Positions 9,393 to 18,132 of a stretch of DNA of 36,411 nt are shown piece by piece. The number at the start of each line of letters is the position of its first letter. Within the stretch, counting starts at the first letter, position 1. The position numbers were made by a program, and so were the translations under genes. This DNA comes from Clostridia bacterium (lineage in GTDB: Bacteria > Bacillota > Clostridia > Christensenellales > Borkfalkiaceae). The DNA lies in the NCBI GenBank assembly GCA_029061495.1, contig JAIDRX010000057.1, positions 1 through 36,411 of the forward strand. Reading direction: 5' to 3'. The notes beneath the pieces are model-generated. The model was not told where the DNA came from. It ran no database searches and saw only the letters and a program-made list of their open reading frames with translations.

Positions 9393-9758
9393 ATGAAAGT
9401 TAAAGAAAATTTATTTAAAAGAGCCCCCGCGGGGCTGTTAACAGGGCTTGTAAACGGGCTTTTCGGAGGGGGCGGAGGAATGGTCGCCGTACCCCTTTTA
9501 AAAGGTATGCTAGGCTATGAAGACAAGCAGGCGCACGCCACGGCGATATTTTTAATCGCGCCAATTTGCGCGGCGAGCGCGCTAATTTATATAATCAACG
9601 GCTACGCACAGTTAGACGTAATAATACCCGCAGCCATAGGTTCGGTTGCGGGCGGGCTTTTGGGCGCTGTTTTTCTTGAAAAATTCCCAAAAACTATTAT
9701 AAATTACGTCTTTATCGCGCTGATGTTCGCCGCGGGAATAAGGATGATAACGGCGTGA
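9393..9758 (+). CDS. Half-size TauE/SafE (TSUP) family membrane protein, first of a pair
   Basis: 121 aa; GLVNGLFGGGGGMVAVPLLKGMLGYEDKQAHATAIFLIAP is the TSUP repeat motif. Confidence 0.85.
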   Translation: MKVKENLFKRAPAGLLTGLVNGLFGGGGGMVAVPLLKGMLGYEDKQAHATAIFLIAPICAASALIYIINGYAQLDVIIPAAIGSVAGGLLGAVFLEKFPKTIINYVFIALMFAAGIRMITA

Positions 9759-10126
9759 GTTTTATTCTTTTTTTAATCGCGGGCTTCTTTTCGGGGCTAT
9801 TAGGCGGTATGGGAATGGGCGGCGGTACTATTTTAATACCCGTCCTAACCGTGTTTATGGGGGTGGAACAGCACGTTGCGCAGGCGACAAACCTCATTGC
9901 ATTTTTGCCAATGGCGGCTTTTACCCTAAAAATCCATAAGGAAAACGGACTTTTGAAAACACAGGGGCTTTTAAGCCTCGTAATACCGGCGGTATTGGCT
10001 TCGGTTGCCGCGGGCTTTGTTGCCGCGCTTTTACCTTCCGTGGTTTTGAAAAAGCTTTTCGGTGCGTTTTTGGTCGCGCTTTCGGTTAAACTTCTGACCG
10101 ACGTCGGCTTCAGTTTCTCGAAATAA
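9755..10126 (+). CDS. Half-size TauE/SafE (TSUP) family membrane protein, second of a pair
   Basis: 123 aa; GFFSGLLGGMGMGGGTILIPVLTVFMGVEQHVAQATNLIAFLP; GTG start overlaps the previous stop by 4 nt. Confidence 0.85.
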   Translation: MSFILFLIAGFFSGLLGGMGMGGGTILIPVLTVFMGVEQHVAQATNLIAFLPMAAFTLKIHKENGLLKTQGLLSLVIPAVLASVAAGFVAALLPSVVLKKLFGAFLVALSVKLLTDVGFSFSK

Positions 10127-11615
10127 GCTTTTTGAAGGGGCGCATAGTAAACATTTCAAGGCAGAACAGCGCCGCACCGCTGAATAAAAGGCACGCAGGC
10201 GCGCAGATAACGATTTGCCAGATGGGGGCAACGTATCTTGAAACTATTCCGTCCAAAAGCCAGCCGAACGCGCAGGTAAATGCGACTACCGCAAGCGAAC
10301 GGAGTAAATATCTCATAAATTTTATGCCTTCGCACTGCTTTTTCAACAGCCTTAAATTGAGCGTACCGGTTATTATAAAGCTTGCCGCAAGCCCTATCAT
10401 GTACGAGTAAACCCCTACGAACTTGGTCAGCGCCACAATGCTTATAAGCATAGCCGCCGCGCCGAAAAAGTAGTAGATAAGCGTGCGTTTTTCTCGGTTC
10501 ATAGAGTTCAAAACGGTGGTCGTTATCATTGTAATGCACATCGGCAGCAGTATAAATGAGCAGTTACGCACAATTTCGCCGCTTAATTGGTTAGAGTACA
10601 AAAACGCGCCTATCTCTTCGCCGAGTACGAATAGTATGGGAATAAGCAAGGTTGCAATAAAAATAGCGGCTTTTACTGACTTTTCTACGTCAAATCTGAC
10701 GAGAGAAGTCTTTTTCTTGTAAAAGTTTTCCGATAACTCGGGTGCAATTACTACCGAAATCGAGCCTATCAGCGCCGACGGAATAAACAGAATAGGCACG
10801 CTCATTCCCATTGCAATGCCGTAAAGGCTAATAGCCTGAGAGTTGTCAACCCCGTACGCTTTCATGAGTAGCAGCGGTAAAATTATCGCAACTACCGAGT
10901 TTATTATCGAGGTGGAGGTACGCATTGCTGTAATGGGCAGGGAAGAGGAGAAAAGGGGTTTTAACTGCTTTTTGGGGTTTACGAATCTGCCGCCCTTTTT
11001 AAAGTACCAGAAGAGGGATACTATAAACGAAAAGACGTACGAAATAAGCACGGCAAACGTTGCGCGCTGCGCGCCCGCCATGGGGTCGGTTACTCCGTAA
11101 ACGAGTACGCACCCCAAAACGACCATAACGGCGTCCTCTAACAATTCGATAATGCTGTAAGGCAAAAATTGCTTGTTTCCCCAGAAGGACCCGCGCATAA
11201 CCGCGTAAACCGAGGTTAAAATAAGCCCCGGCAGGAGTAAGAGGAAAATATTTTTGCATCTGTCGTCCGAAAATAGGAAGCCGAAAAGGCTTCTCCCGAA
11301 GAACAGAATTATCGCCATAGGAATAGTTATAATAAGAGTGGCGACGACGCCCGCGGTAACGGCGGCATTTTTGCCCTTAATATCGTTTGTTGCGTTGCTT
11401 TTTGCGATAAGCCTTGAAACCGTAACGGGAACTCCGCTCGACGCCGCGGTCAAAAATACCGCAAAAACGGATAGGCAAATCTGGTAAATGCCTATGCCTT
11501 CCGCTCCGATAATGCGGGAGAGGACTATGCGGTAAAAAAAGCTTAAAGCCTTTTCGATAGTTGAAAAGATGGTAACTTGTGCAGCCGACCTGTAAATATT
11601 TGACTTCATCAACAA
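10110..11615 (-). CDS. SpoVB/MurJ-like polysaccharide flippase (MOP superfamily)
   Basis: 501 aa polytopic; RIVLSRIIGAEGIGIYQICLSVFAVFLTAASSGVPVTVSRLIAK is typical of SpoVB-like proteins. Confidence 0.88.
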   Translation of the reverse strand: MLMKSNIYRSAAQVTIFSTIEKALSFFYRIVLSRIIGAEGIGIYQICLSVFAVFLTAASSGVPVTVSRLIAKSNATNDIKGKNAAVTAGVVATLIITIPMAIILFFGRSLFGFLFSDDRCKNIFLLLLPGLILTSVYAVMRGSFWGNKQFLPYSIIELLEDAVMVVLGCVLVYGVTDPMAGAQRATFAVLISYVFSFIVSLFWYFKKGGRFVNPKKQLKPLFSSSLPITAMRTSTSIINSVVAIILPLLLMKAYGVDNSQAISLYGIAMGMSVPILFIPSALIGSISVVIAPELSENFYKKKTSLVRFDVEKSVKAAIFIATLLIPILFVLGEEIGAFLYSNQLSGEIVRNCSFILLPMCITMITTTVLNSMNREKRTLIYYFFGAAAMLISIVALTKFVGVYSYMIGLAASFIITGTLNLRLLKKQCEGIKFMRYLLRSLAVVAFTCAFGWLLDGIVSRYVAPIWQIVICAPACLLFSGAALFCLEMFTMRPFKKLISRN

Positions 11616-11679
11616 TATTCTACAAATTTTGCCGCCCGAATATGAACATTTTGTCAGTTTTCAGCGTATTATATATCAA

Positions 11680-11961
11680 ATGTTTACGCTCGTTACGGAC
11701 AGAAGCAAATATTTCAGGGTAAAGAGGGGTCAGAGCGCGGCGGAAATAGAAAGCACGCTCAATACCCCCGTTACTGGTTGTGCGTTCGCGGGGAAAATCA
11801 TTCCCGTAAGTGAAAAAAATTTAAGGCGTTACGTTGCGCAGGTGGGCGACACTTACAGAACAATAGCGCTTAAATTCGGCGCGGACGAAAACGAGCTTAA
11901 AAAAGCCAACAACTTTAAACCCGTTTACCCGACATGCAAAGTATTTGTGCCGTGTAAATAA
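11680..11961 (+). CDS. Small protein with one clear and one degenerate LysM domain
   Basis: YVAQVGDTYRTIALKFGADENELKKANNFKPVYPTCKVFVPC is a LysM; YFRVKRGQSAAEIESTLN...IIPV is LysM-like. Start at ATG 11680 preferred over the ORF-track start at 11629. Confidence 0.78.
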   Translation: MFTLVTDRSKYFRVKRGQSAAEIESTLNTPVTGCAFAGKIIPVSEKNLRRYVAQVGDTYRTIALKFGADENELKKANNFKPVYPTCKVFVPCK

Positions 11962-12003
11962 TCGCGTGGCATATAATGTAATATAAAAAAAACGGAGGTC
12001 AAA

Positions 12004-12660
12004 ATGTCATTTTTTTCCAATTTTCAATCGGACAAATGCCCCGGCTCTATCAGCGGCAATCCTTTAACCGGAATGTGTGAAAAGGTGTGCATTCAGGCAC
12101 AAAAGATTTTCGACGCCTGCATCAAACAGATTCAGATAGAAAATTACACCCTGACTCTCACCGATATAACTCCCGCCGAACCTACATACCCCTTGACTTT
12201 TATAAGCGCAAGGTCTACGACTTCTACGGGAAACATCACCAGCCTTAACATCGACAGACTTGCCGACAAACCCGGCTGCGCGAGAGTACAGGCAACCGTA
12301 AGCATACCCGTCGAGGTGTTATTCACCGACGCTAACGGAGTGGAGGGCGTAGCCCTGTCTACCGTAAGCGTTTCCGAGGACGTTTTATTGTTCGTTCCCG
12401 CTCCCTCGATTATGCCTTACAAAGCTACCGCGGAAGTTTCCGCCGTATGCGCCGAGGGTACGTTCAATTCCGATACGAACACGTTCAGCGTGAACGCCTG
12501 CATAACGACTATTTTAAAAATCGCTATCGACGTTGAAATTCTCGTTCCCAGCTACGGCTATTGCGCAATACCGCCCGCACAGGACTACTCGCAAGAGGTA
12601 TGCGCAGGGTTCTTCGAGCTTCCTTTATACCCTCAGGGCAAAAACTGCTCAAAACAATAA
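12004..12660 (+). CDS. Cysteine-containing conserved-looking protein, SPOCS/DUF3794-like (tentative)
   Basis: 218 aa, SD GGAGG upstream; beta-rich ARVQATVSIPVEVLFTDANGVEGVALSTVSVSEDVLLFVPAPSIMPYKATAEVSAVCAEG...ILKIAIDVEILVPSYGYC. Confidence 0.6.
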   Translation: MSFFSNFQSDKCPGSISGNPLTGMCEKVCIQAQKIFDACIKQIQIENYTLTLTDITPAEPTYPLTFISARSTTSTGNITSLNIDRLADKPGCARVQATVSIPVEVLFTDANGVEGVALSTVSVSEDVLLFVPAPSIMPYKATAEVSAVCAEGTFNSDTNTFSVNACITTILKIAIDVEILVPSYGYCAIPPAQDYSQEVCAGFFELPLYPQGKNCSKQ

Positions 12661-12678
12661 CTTGCATCGAAAATATAA

Positions 12679-12713
12679 AAAAGCGGCAAAGTTTGTGCTT
12701 TGCCGCTTTATTT
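12679..12713 (+). terminator. Intrinsic terminator
   Basis: AAAGCGGCAAAG-tttgtg-CTTTGCCGCTTT followed by ATTTT. Confidence 0.85.
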
Positions 12714-12805
12714 TGACCGTAAATACAGTACTACGCCACGCATAATAAGCTAATTTCGGGCTAAAAACGCTTTAATTTCGCAAAAATATGTGCTAAAATA
12801 GGCTT

Positions 12806-13501
12806 ATGAAGATATTTTCGATAAGCGATTTACACCTTTCGGGTCTTGCCGACAAGCCTATGGACGTGTTCGGTCCGGGGTGGGAAAATCACTTTGAAAA
12901 AATTAAATGCGACTGGCAAAGCAAGGTAAGCGACGGGGATATAGTACTTATCTGCGGAGATATAAGCTGGGGAACCATGCTTGAAGAAGGACTGTACGAT
13001 CTGCGCTCTTTAAAGGAGCTTAAAGGCAAAAAAGTCTTTATCCGCGGCAACCACGACTATTGGTGGAACGGCATTACAAAGCTCCGCGACAGCGCCCCCG
13101 ACGACAGCTTTTACTTTCTTCAAAACGACTGCGTCAAGTTTGAAAATGTCGTTATCTGCGGCTCTCGCGGCTGGACTTGTCCCGGCAGTACCGACTACAG
13201 CGAGCACGACGAAAAGCTGTATTTAAGAGAGGCGGAGAGGTTCAAGCTCTGCTTTAAGGAAGTTGAAAAACAGCGCAAAGAAGGCGATAAATTAATCGTA
13301 ATGATTCATTATCCGCCGTTCAGTCAAAAGTCGCCCGAAACGCTTTTTACTAAGCTTTTTAAAGAGTACGGCGCGGATAAAGTAGTGTTCGGGCATATCC
13401 ACGGCGAAAATTATTTCCCGCTGCGCACTGTAAGGGACGGTATAGAGTACGTCCTAACCTCGTGCGATAAGGTGGGTTTTACCCTGCAAAGAATTTTATA
13501 A
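12806..13501 (+). CDS. Metallophosphoesterase
   Basis: ISDLHLSG, ICGDISWG, IRGNHDYWW, VMIHYPPF, VFGHIHGE. Confidence 0.93.
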   Translation: MKIFSISDLHLSGLADKPMDVFGPGWENHFEKIKCDWQSKVSDGDIVLICGDISWGTMLEEGLYDLRSLKELKGKKVFIRGNHDYWWNGITKLRDSAPDDSFYFLQNDCVKFENVVICGSRGWTCPGSTDYSEHDEKLYLREAERFKLCFKEVEKQRKEGDKLIVMIHYPPFSQKSPETLFTKLFKEYGADKVVFGHIHGENYFPLRTVRDGIEYVLTSCDKVGFTLQRIL

Positions 13502-13528
13502 AATTTCAATAAAAATACCGTCCGCCAC

Positions 13529-13557
13529 TTTACATTATTAATCGGTTGTGTTATACT
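13529..13557 (+). promoter_or_regulatory. Putative promoter of the pyr operon: TTTACA-N17-TATACT
   Basis: TTTACA 13529-13534, TATACT 13552-13557, 17-bp spacer; predicts a leader RNA of about 160 nt before pyrB. Confidence 0.6.
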
Positions 13558-13609
13558 TTTAAAAATCGGAAATTTAATCTGCGCGGTATGCGCGGAGGTT
13601 ACGTCGGAT

Positions 13610-13720
13610 ATGAAGCGGATAATTGCCATCAAAGCGGAAAGGTCAAAGGCGAATGCTTGTGCATTTGCGTCAATGCCTTTTCCGCTTTTTTTGCGCCTTG
13701 ATTACTGCTACGGGAGATAA
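13610..13720 (+). CDS. Putative 36-aa leader peptide upstream of pyrB (MKRIIAIKAERSKANACAFASMPFPLFLRLDYCYGR)
   Basis: ATG at 13610 preceded by GGAGG at 13594-13598; reads through the terminator hairpin; TAA at 13718-13720, 3 nt before the pyrB ATG at 13724. Confidence 0.45.
   Translation: MKRIIAIKAERSKANACAFASMPFPLFLRLDYCYGR
13631..13692 (+). terminator. Intrinsic terminator/attenuator in the pyrB leader
   Basis: AAAGCGGAAAGG...CCTTTTCCGCTTT outer stem, inner GCGAATGC-ttgt-GCATTTGC, 7-T run at 13686-13692. Confidence 0.75.
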
Positions 13721-13723
13721 AGT

Positions 13724-14653
13724 ATGCTTAAAAGAAAAGACTTGCTCGGCTTGTTAGATACGAGCGCGGAAGAGATATGTGAAATTCTCGATACCGCCGA
13801 TAAAATGCGCGAGTGGCTTGAGGGCAAAGATAAAAAGGCTGACCTTTTGTCGGGCAAATCGCTGATAACGCTCTTTTACGAAAACAGCACGCGCACGCGC
13901 ACCTCTTTCGAGCTTGCGGGTAAATACTTGGGCGCAAACGAGGTAAACATTTCGGTTGCCACAAGCTCGGTACAGAAGGGCGAAACGCTTATCGACACGG
14001 GTAAAACGCTTGACAGTATGAAGATTGACTTCATAGCTATCCGCCACCCAATGGCGGGCGCGCCCAAGCTTCTTGCGGAGAATGTCAAGGCAAGCGTTAT
14101 AAACGGCGGCGACGGAATGAACGAGCACCCCACGCAGGCGCTTTTGGATATGCTTGCTATCCGCCGCAAATTCGGAAAGATAAAGGGACTTAAAGTTGCG
14201 ATTTTAGGCGATATAAAACACAGCAGAGTTGCAAAGAGTAACCTGTTCGGTCTTAAAAAACTGGGTGCGGAAGTTTATATGTACTCGCCCGAAACGCTTA
14301 TGCCCAAAGCTATCGAAAAGCTTGGCGCGCACGTCGCTAAATCGCGGGAAGAAGCGATAGAGGGCGCGGACGCGGTAATGGGACTGAGAATACAGCTCGA
14401 GCGTCAACACGGCGGACTTTTCCCGTCGCTTTCGGAGTACAGCCGCTTTTACGGTGTAAAGGACAACCTTTTAAAGCTTGCCAAACCCAACGCGGTTATA
14501 CTTCATCCCGGCCCCGTCAACAGAGGGGTAGAGCTTACGGCCTCGCTTATAGACGGAGACTCGAGCGAAATCTGCGAGCAGGTAACCTGCGGACTTTCGG
14601 TGAGAATGGCATTACTTAAACTGCTTGCCGAATACAGGGAGAAAAACTTATGA
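13724..14653 (+). CDS. pyrB: Aspartate carbamoyltransferase catalytic subunit
   Basis: FYENSTRTRTSFELAGKYLGANEVNI; GGDGMNEHPTQALLDMLAI; LHPGPVNRGVEL. Confidence 0.96.
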   Translation: MLKRKDLLGLLDTSAEEICEILDTADKMREWLEGKDKKADLLSGKSLITLFYENSTRTRTSFELAGKYLGANEVNISVATSSVQKGETLIDTGKTLDSMKIDFIAIRHPMAGAPKLLAENVKASVINGGDGMNEHPTQALLDMLAIRRKFGKIKGLKVAILGDIKHSRVAKSNLFGLKKLGAEVYMYSPETLMPKAIEKLGAHVAKSREEAIEGADAVMGLRIQLERQHGGLFPSLSEYSRFYGVKDNLLKLAKPNAVILHPGPVNRGVELTASLIDGDSSEICEQVTCGLSVRMALLKLLAEYREKNL

Positions 14654-15915
14654 AGTTACTTATAAAAAACGGAACGCTCGTTTTAAGGAGCGGAGTTAAA
14701 AAGGCCGACGTTCTTTTAAACGGCGGCAAGATAGAAAAAATTGCCACAGACATTAAAGCCGACTGCAAGACGATAGACGCTTCGGGCAAGCACGTTTTCC
14801 CCGGTCTTATCGATATGCACGTGCATTTGCGCGAACCCGGCTACGAGGGAAAGGAAGATATTTTAAGCGGCTCTCAGGCGGCGGTTGCCGGCGGCTTTAC
14901 GCAGGTTTGCTGTATGCCCAATACAAATCCGGTGTGCGATAACGCGGTGGTCGTTTCATATATTAAATACAGACAACAGCAGGTCAACCTTTGCCGCATA
15001 AACCCGATAGGCGCTATAACCAAGGGCGAGGAAGGCAAGGCAATGGCTGACATCGGCGCTATGAAAGAGGCGGGCGCGGTTGCAATAAGCGACGACGGAA
15101 AGTCGGTAATGGACTCAAACATTATGCGCCTTGCAATGGAATACGCTCACGGCTTTAATTTAAAGTGCCTTTGCCACTGCGAGGATATTAACCTCGTTGA
15201 CGGAGGAGTGGTAAACGAGGGCTACAACTCAACGCTTACGGGCTTAAAAGGAAGCCTTCGCGCCGCAGAAGACATTATGATAGCGCGCGACATAGCTTTG
15301 GCGGAAAGTCTTGATATTCCGGTACACATATGCCACGTTTCAACTTACAGCGGAGTAGAGCTTATCCGCAGCGCAAAATCGCGCGGAGTAAAAGTTACGG
15401 CGGAAACCTGTCCGCACTACTTTATACTGACGGACGACATAATAACCTCGTTCGATACCAGCACTAAGGTAAATCCCCCCGTAAGGGAAGCAAAGGACAG
15501 GGACGCGATAATCGAAGGCTTAAAGGACGGCACGCTCGACTGCATAGTAACCGACCATGCGCCCCACGCGTTAAAGGATAAACAGGTAGAGTACAACCTC
15601 GCCGCGTTCGGTATGAGCGGAATAGAAACAAGTTTCCCTCTCAGCTACACATATCTTGTAAAGACCGGGCGGCTCACGCTTCCGGAGCTTGCAGAGAGAA
15701 TGAGTTACAACCCCGCCAAAGTTTTGGGGCTTGAAGGCGGCGAAATAAAAGAGGGCGAAGTCGGCGATTTAACAATAATCGACCTCAACGAAAAGTACGT
15801 AATAGACAGCAACAAATTTCTTTCGAAGGGCAAAAATACGCCGTTCAACGGCTTCGAGGTATGCGGCAAAGTGCAGTATACTATAGTCGGCGGCGATATA
15901 AAATATAAAGCTTAA
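14650..15915 (+). CDS. pyrC: Dihydroorotase
   Basis: GLIDMHVHLREPGYEGKEDI; CHVSTYSGVELI; AETCPHYFILT; TDHAPHALKDK. Confidence 0.96.
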   Translation: MKLLIKNGTLVLRSGVKKADVLLNGGKIEKIATDIKADCKTIDASGKHVFPGLIDMHVHLREPGYEGKEDILSGSQAAVAGGFTQVCCMPNTNPVCDNAVVVSYIKYRQQQVNLCRINPIGAITKGEEGKAMADIGAMKEAGAVAISDDGKSVMDSNIMRLAMEYAHGFNLKCLCHCEDINLVDGGVVNEGYNSTLTGLKGSLRAAEDIMIARDIALAESLDIPVHICHVSTYSGVELIRSAKSRGVKVTAETCPHYFILTDDIITSFDTSTKVNPPVREAKDRDAIIEGLKDGTLDCIVTDHAPHALKDKQVEYNLAAFGMSGIETSFPLSYTYLVKTGRLTLPELAERMSYNPAKVLGLEGGEIKEGEVGDLTIIDLNEKYVIDSNKFLSKGKNTPFNGFEVCGKVQYTIVGGDIKYKA

Positions 15916-15935
15916 AAATAAGGGAGTATATAAAA

Positions 15936-16865
15936 ATGATTGACTCGTTGATTGAAAAAATTATCGAGATGCAAAACCCTACCTGCGTAGGGCTTGACAC
16001 AAGCTTCGACTACCTTCCCGACGATATGAAGGTCGATAAAAACGGCGAAGTAATCGCAACGTTCGAGACTGCGGCAGAGCGCATTACCGAGTTCAATATG
16101 AACATTATTGACAAGGTCTGCGACATAGTCCCCGCGGTTAAAGTCCAGATAGCCTACTACGAAATGTACGGCTACGAGGGCTTGAAGGCTTTCGACTACA
16201 CGGTAAACTATGCGCGTGGCAAAGGTATGGTCGTAATTGCAGATTGCAAGCGCAACGACATAGGCTCCACCGCAAGCTGCTATTCAAAGGCTTATCTCGG
16301 CGCAACCCAGGTAAACGACAAAAAAATAAAGTCCTTCCCCGCCGATATGCTTACGGTAAACGGCTATCTCGGCTCGGACGGAATCAAACCCTTTATCGAA
16401 AATATCAAGTCGGATAACAAGTCTATTTTCGTACTCGTAAAAACGTCTAATCCCTCGAGCGGCGAATTGCAGAATTTAAAGCTCGATAACGGAGAATACG
16501 TTTACGAGCGTATGGGCTCGCTCGTTGCCGAATGGGGCAAGGAGACGATAGGCAAATACGGCTATTCGGAAGTCGGCGCGGTAGTAGGCGCAACCCATCC
16601 CGAGGAGGCGGCAAATTTAAGAAAAAGACTTCCCAATACGTTTTTCCTTATTCCCGGCTACGGCGCGCAGGGCGGCAGTGCGCAAATGCTTAAAGTCTGC
16701 TTCGATAAGCGCGGCTTAGGCGGTATCGTAAACAGCTCGCGAGGAATAATCTGCGCTTACAAAAACCCCGAGTACAGCGGTATGAACTACTCCGACGCGG
16801 CGCGCGCGGCGTGCTTGGATATGCAGCAGGATTTGCGCAACGCCATCGGCAAAATGGGTAAATAA
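15936..16865 (+). CDS. pyrF: Orotidine 5'-phosphate decarboxylase (long type)
   Basis: NPTCVGLDTSFDYLP; VVIADCKRNDIGSTASCYSKAYLG; IPGYGAQGG; VNSSRGI. Confidence 0.95.
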   Translation: MIDSLIEKIIEMQNPTCVGLDTSFDYLPDDMKVDKNGEVIATFETAAERITEFNMNIIDKVCDIVPAVKVQIAYYEMYGYEGLKAFDYTVNYARGKGMVVIADCKRNDIGSTASCYSKAYLGATQVNDKKIKSFPADMLTVNGYLGSDGIKPFIENIKSDNKSIFVLVKTSNPSSGELQNLKLDNGEYVYERMGSLVAEWGKETIGKYGYSEVGAVVGATHPEEAANLRKRLPNTFFLIPGYGAQGGSAQMLKVCFDKRGLGGIVNSSRGIICAYKNPEYSGMNYSDAARAACLDMQQDLRNAIGKMGK

Positions 16866-17626
16866 TGAAAGATATAATCGCAACCGTAAAAGAAAATAAA
16901 CTTATTGCGGAAAATATTTATATGCTGACTTTGACCCTGCCCGAAAGCGCGGGGAAAATAAAAGGCGGTCAGTTTTTAAACCTTTCCACGGGCAATGCGG
17001 CAAATTTACTGCGCAGGCCTTTGGGAATTATGAAGGTTGAGGGGAACGATATAACCGTCTGTTATCAGGTAAAGGGCGGCGGAACTCAGACCCTTTCCAA
17101 AACCGAAAAGGGTCAAAAACTTTCCGTATTGCTTCCGCTGGGCAACGGCTTCAACCTTGACGGATACAAAAAAGTTGCCGTAATAGGCGGCGGCGTGGGG
17201 ATATTCCCGCTCATTTCAACCATACGTGAAAACTGTAAAGATAAAGAGTTTTACTCGTTTATCGGTTTCAGAAATAAAGGCGCGGTTTGCCTTTTGGACG
17301 AGCTTGAAAAGAGCAAAACTTTAACCGTAACTACCGACGACGGAAGCTACGGCGAAAAGGGCAACGCGGTTGACGCATATTTAAAGCATGCGGACGGGAT
17401 AAAGGCGGACGTAATAATCGCCTGCGGTCCCCCTATAATGCTTAAAGTGTTAAAGCAAAAACTTATTGAGTGCGGCTCGGATATTCCCTGCTTCGTATCG
17501 TTGGAGGAGAGAATGGGCTGCGGTATCGGCGCGTGCCTTGTGTGCGTGTGCAAAAAAACTGACGGAGAAAACGCGCGCGTCTGCAAGGACGGTCCCGTTT
17601 TTAATATTAAGGAGGTAAATTTATAA
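16865..17626 (+). CDS. pyrK: Dihydroorotate dehydrogenase electron transfer subunit
   Basis: GGQFLNLS..LLRRPLGI (FAD), VIGGGVGIFPL, CGPPIMLKVL, C-terminal 2Fe-2S cysteines ERMGCGIGACLVCVCKK..VCKDGPVF. Confidence 0.93.
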   Translation: MKDIIATVKENKLIAENIYMLTLTLPESAGKIKGGQFLNLSTGNAANLLRRPLGIMKVEGNDITVCYQVKGGGTQTLSKTEKGQKLSVLLPLGNGFNLDGYKKVAVIGGGVGIFPLISTIRENCKDKEFYSFIGFRNKGAVCLLDELEKSKTLTVTTDDGSYGEKGNAVDAYLKHADGIKADVIIACGPPIMLKVLKQKLIECGSDIPCFVSLEERMGCGIGACLVCVCKKTDGENARVCKDGPVFNIKEVNL

Positions 17627-18132
17627 TGGAACAAGTAATCGCAAAAAAGAAGTCAAGCTTAATGGCAAGCTATATCGTGCTTATAGTGCTCGGCGCTATT
17701 ATTTCGATATTCGGCGTATCGGCTTTAATTTTAGCACCCAACAAATATTTGGGCGCAGGTTTGCTTGCGTTCGGCTTGATAGTGCTTGGCGCAGGATTAG
17801 CGTGGACTATCGTGTTCGCACGTTTCCCCAAAGCTTACGTAACGTTTAAAGAGGGCAAGCTCTATCTCAGCAAGGGCGGAGTTGTCTGCTCGCCTTCCGA
17901 GGTTGACTATTGCCGCTCGAGCAGTTACGGACTTGACGGAGCAATTTTTAATTACGGCAAACTTATAGTGTCGGTCGGACATCAGGAATACAAATTCTGG
18001 TTCGTTCAAAACGTATCAAAAGCGGTAAGTATAATCAACGATCTTAAAGCGCAGGCCACGGCTATTGAAAACGCTCAAAAGGAAATTGCCGCGCGCAAGG
18101 CTACGGAAAGTACTGAAACCGAACAAAAATAA
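17626..18132 (+). CDS. Hypothetical 2-TM membrane protein, possible PH-like soluble domain (X1)
   Basis: 168 aa; N-terminal TM hairpin, then GKLYLSKGGVVCSPSEVDYCRSSSY; abuts pyrK and X2 without gaps. Confidence 0.8.
   Translation: MEQVIAKKKSSLMASYIVLIVLGAIISIFGVSALILAPNKYLGAGLLAFGLIVLGAGLAWTIVFARFPKAYVTFKEGKLYLSKGGVVCSPSEVDYCRSSSYGLDGAIFNYGKLIVSVGHQEYKFWFVQNVSKAVSIINDLKAQATAIENAQKEIAARKATESTETEQK

Noticed and set aside
13588-13701. Alternative 37-codon leader ORF (MRGGYVGYEADNCHQSGKVKGECLCICVNAFSAFFAP) in a different frame
   Set aside because: No SD at a suitable distance; the 13610 ORF has GGAGG upstream and ends next to pyrB, so it is the better candidate
13564-13723. PyrR-type attenuator
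   Set aside because: I could not find a convincing PyrR-binding loop by eye and no pyrR gene is in the window; not excluded elsewhere in the genome
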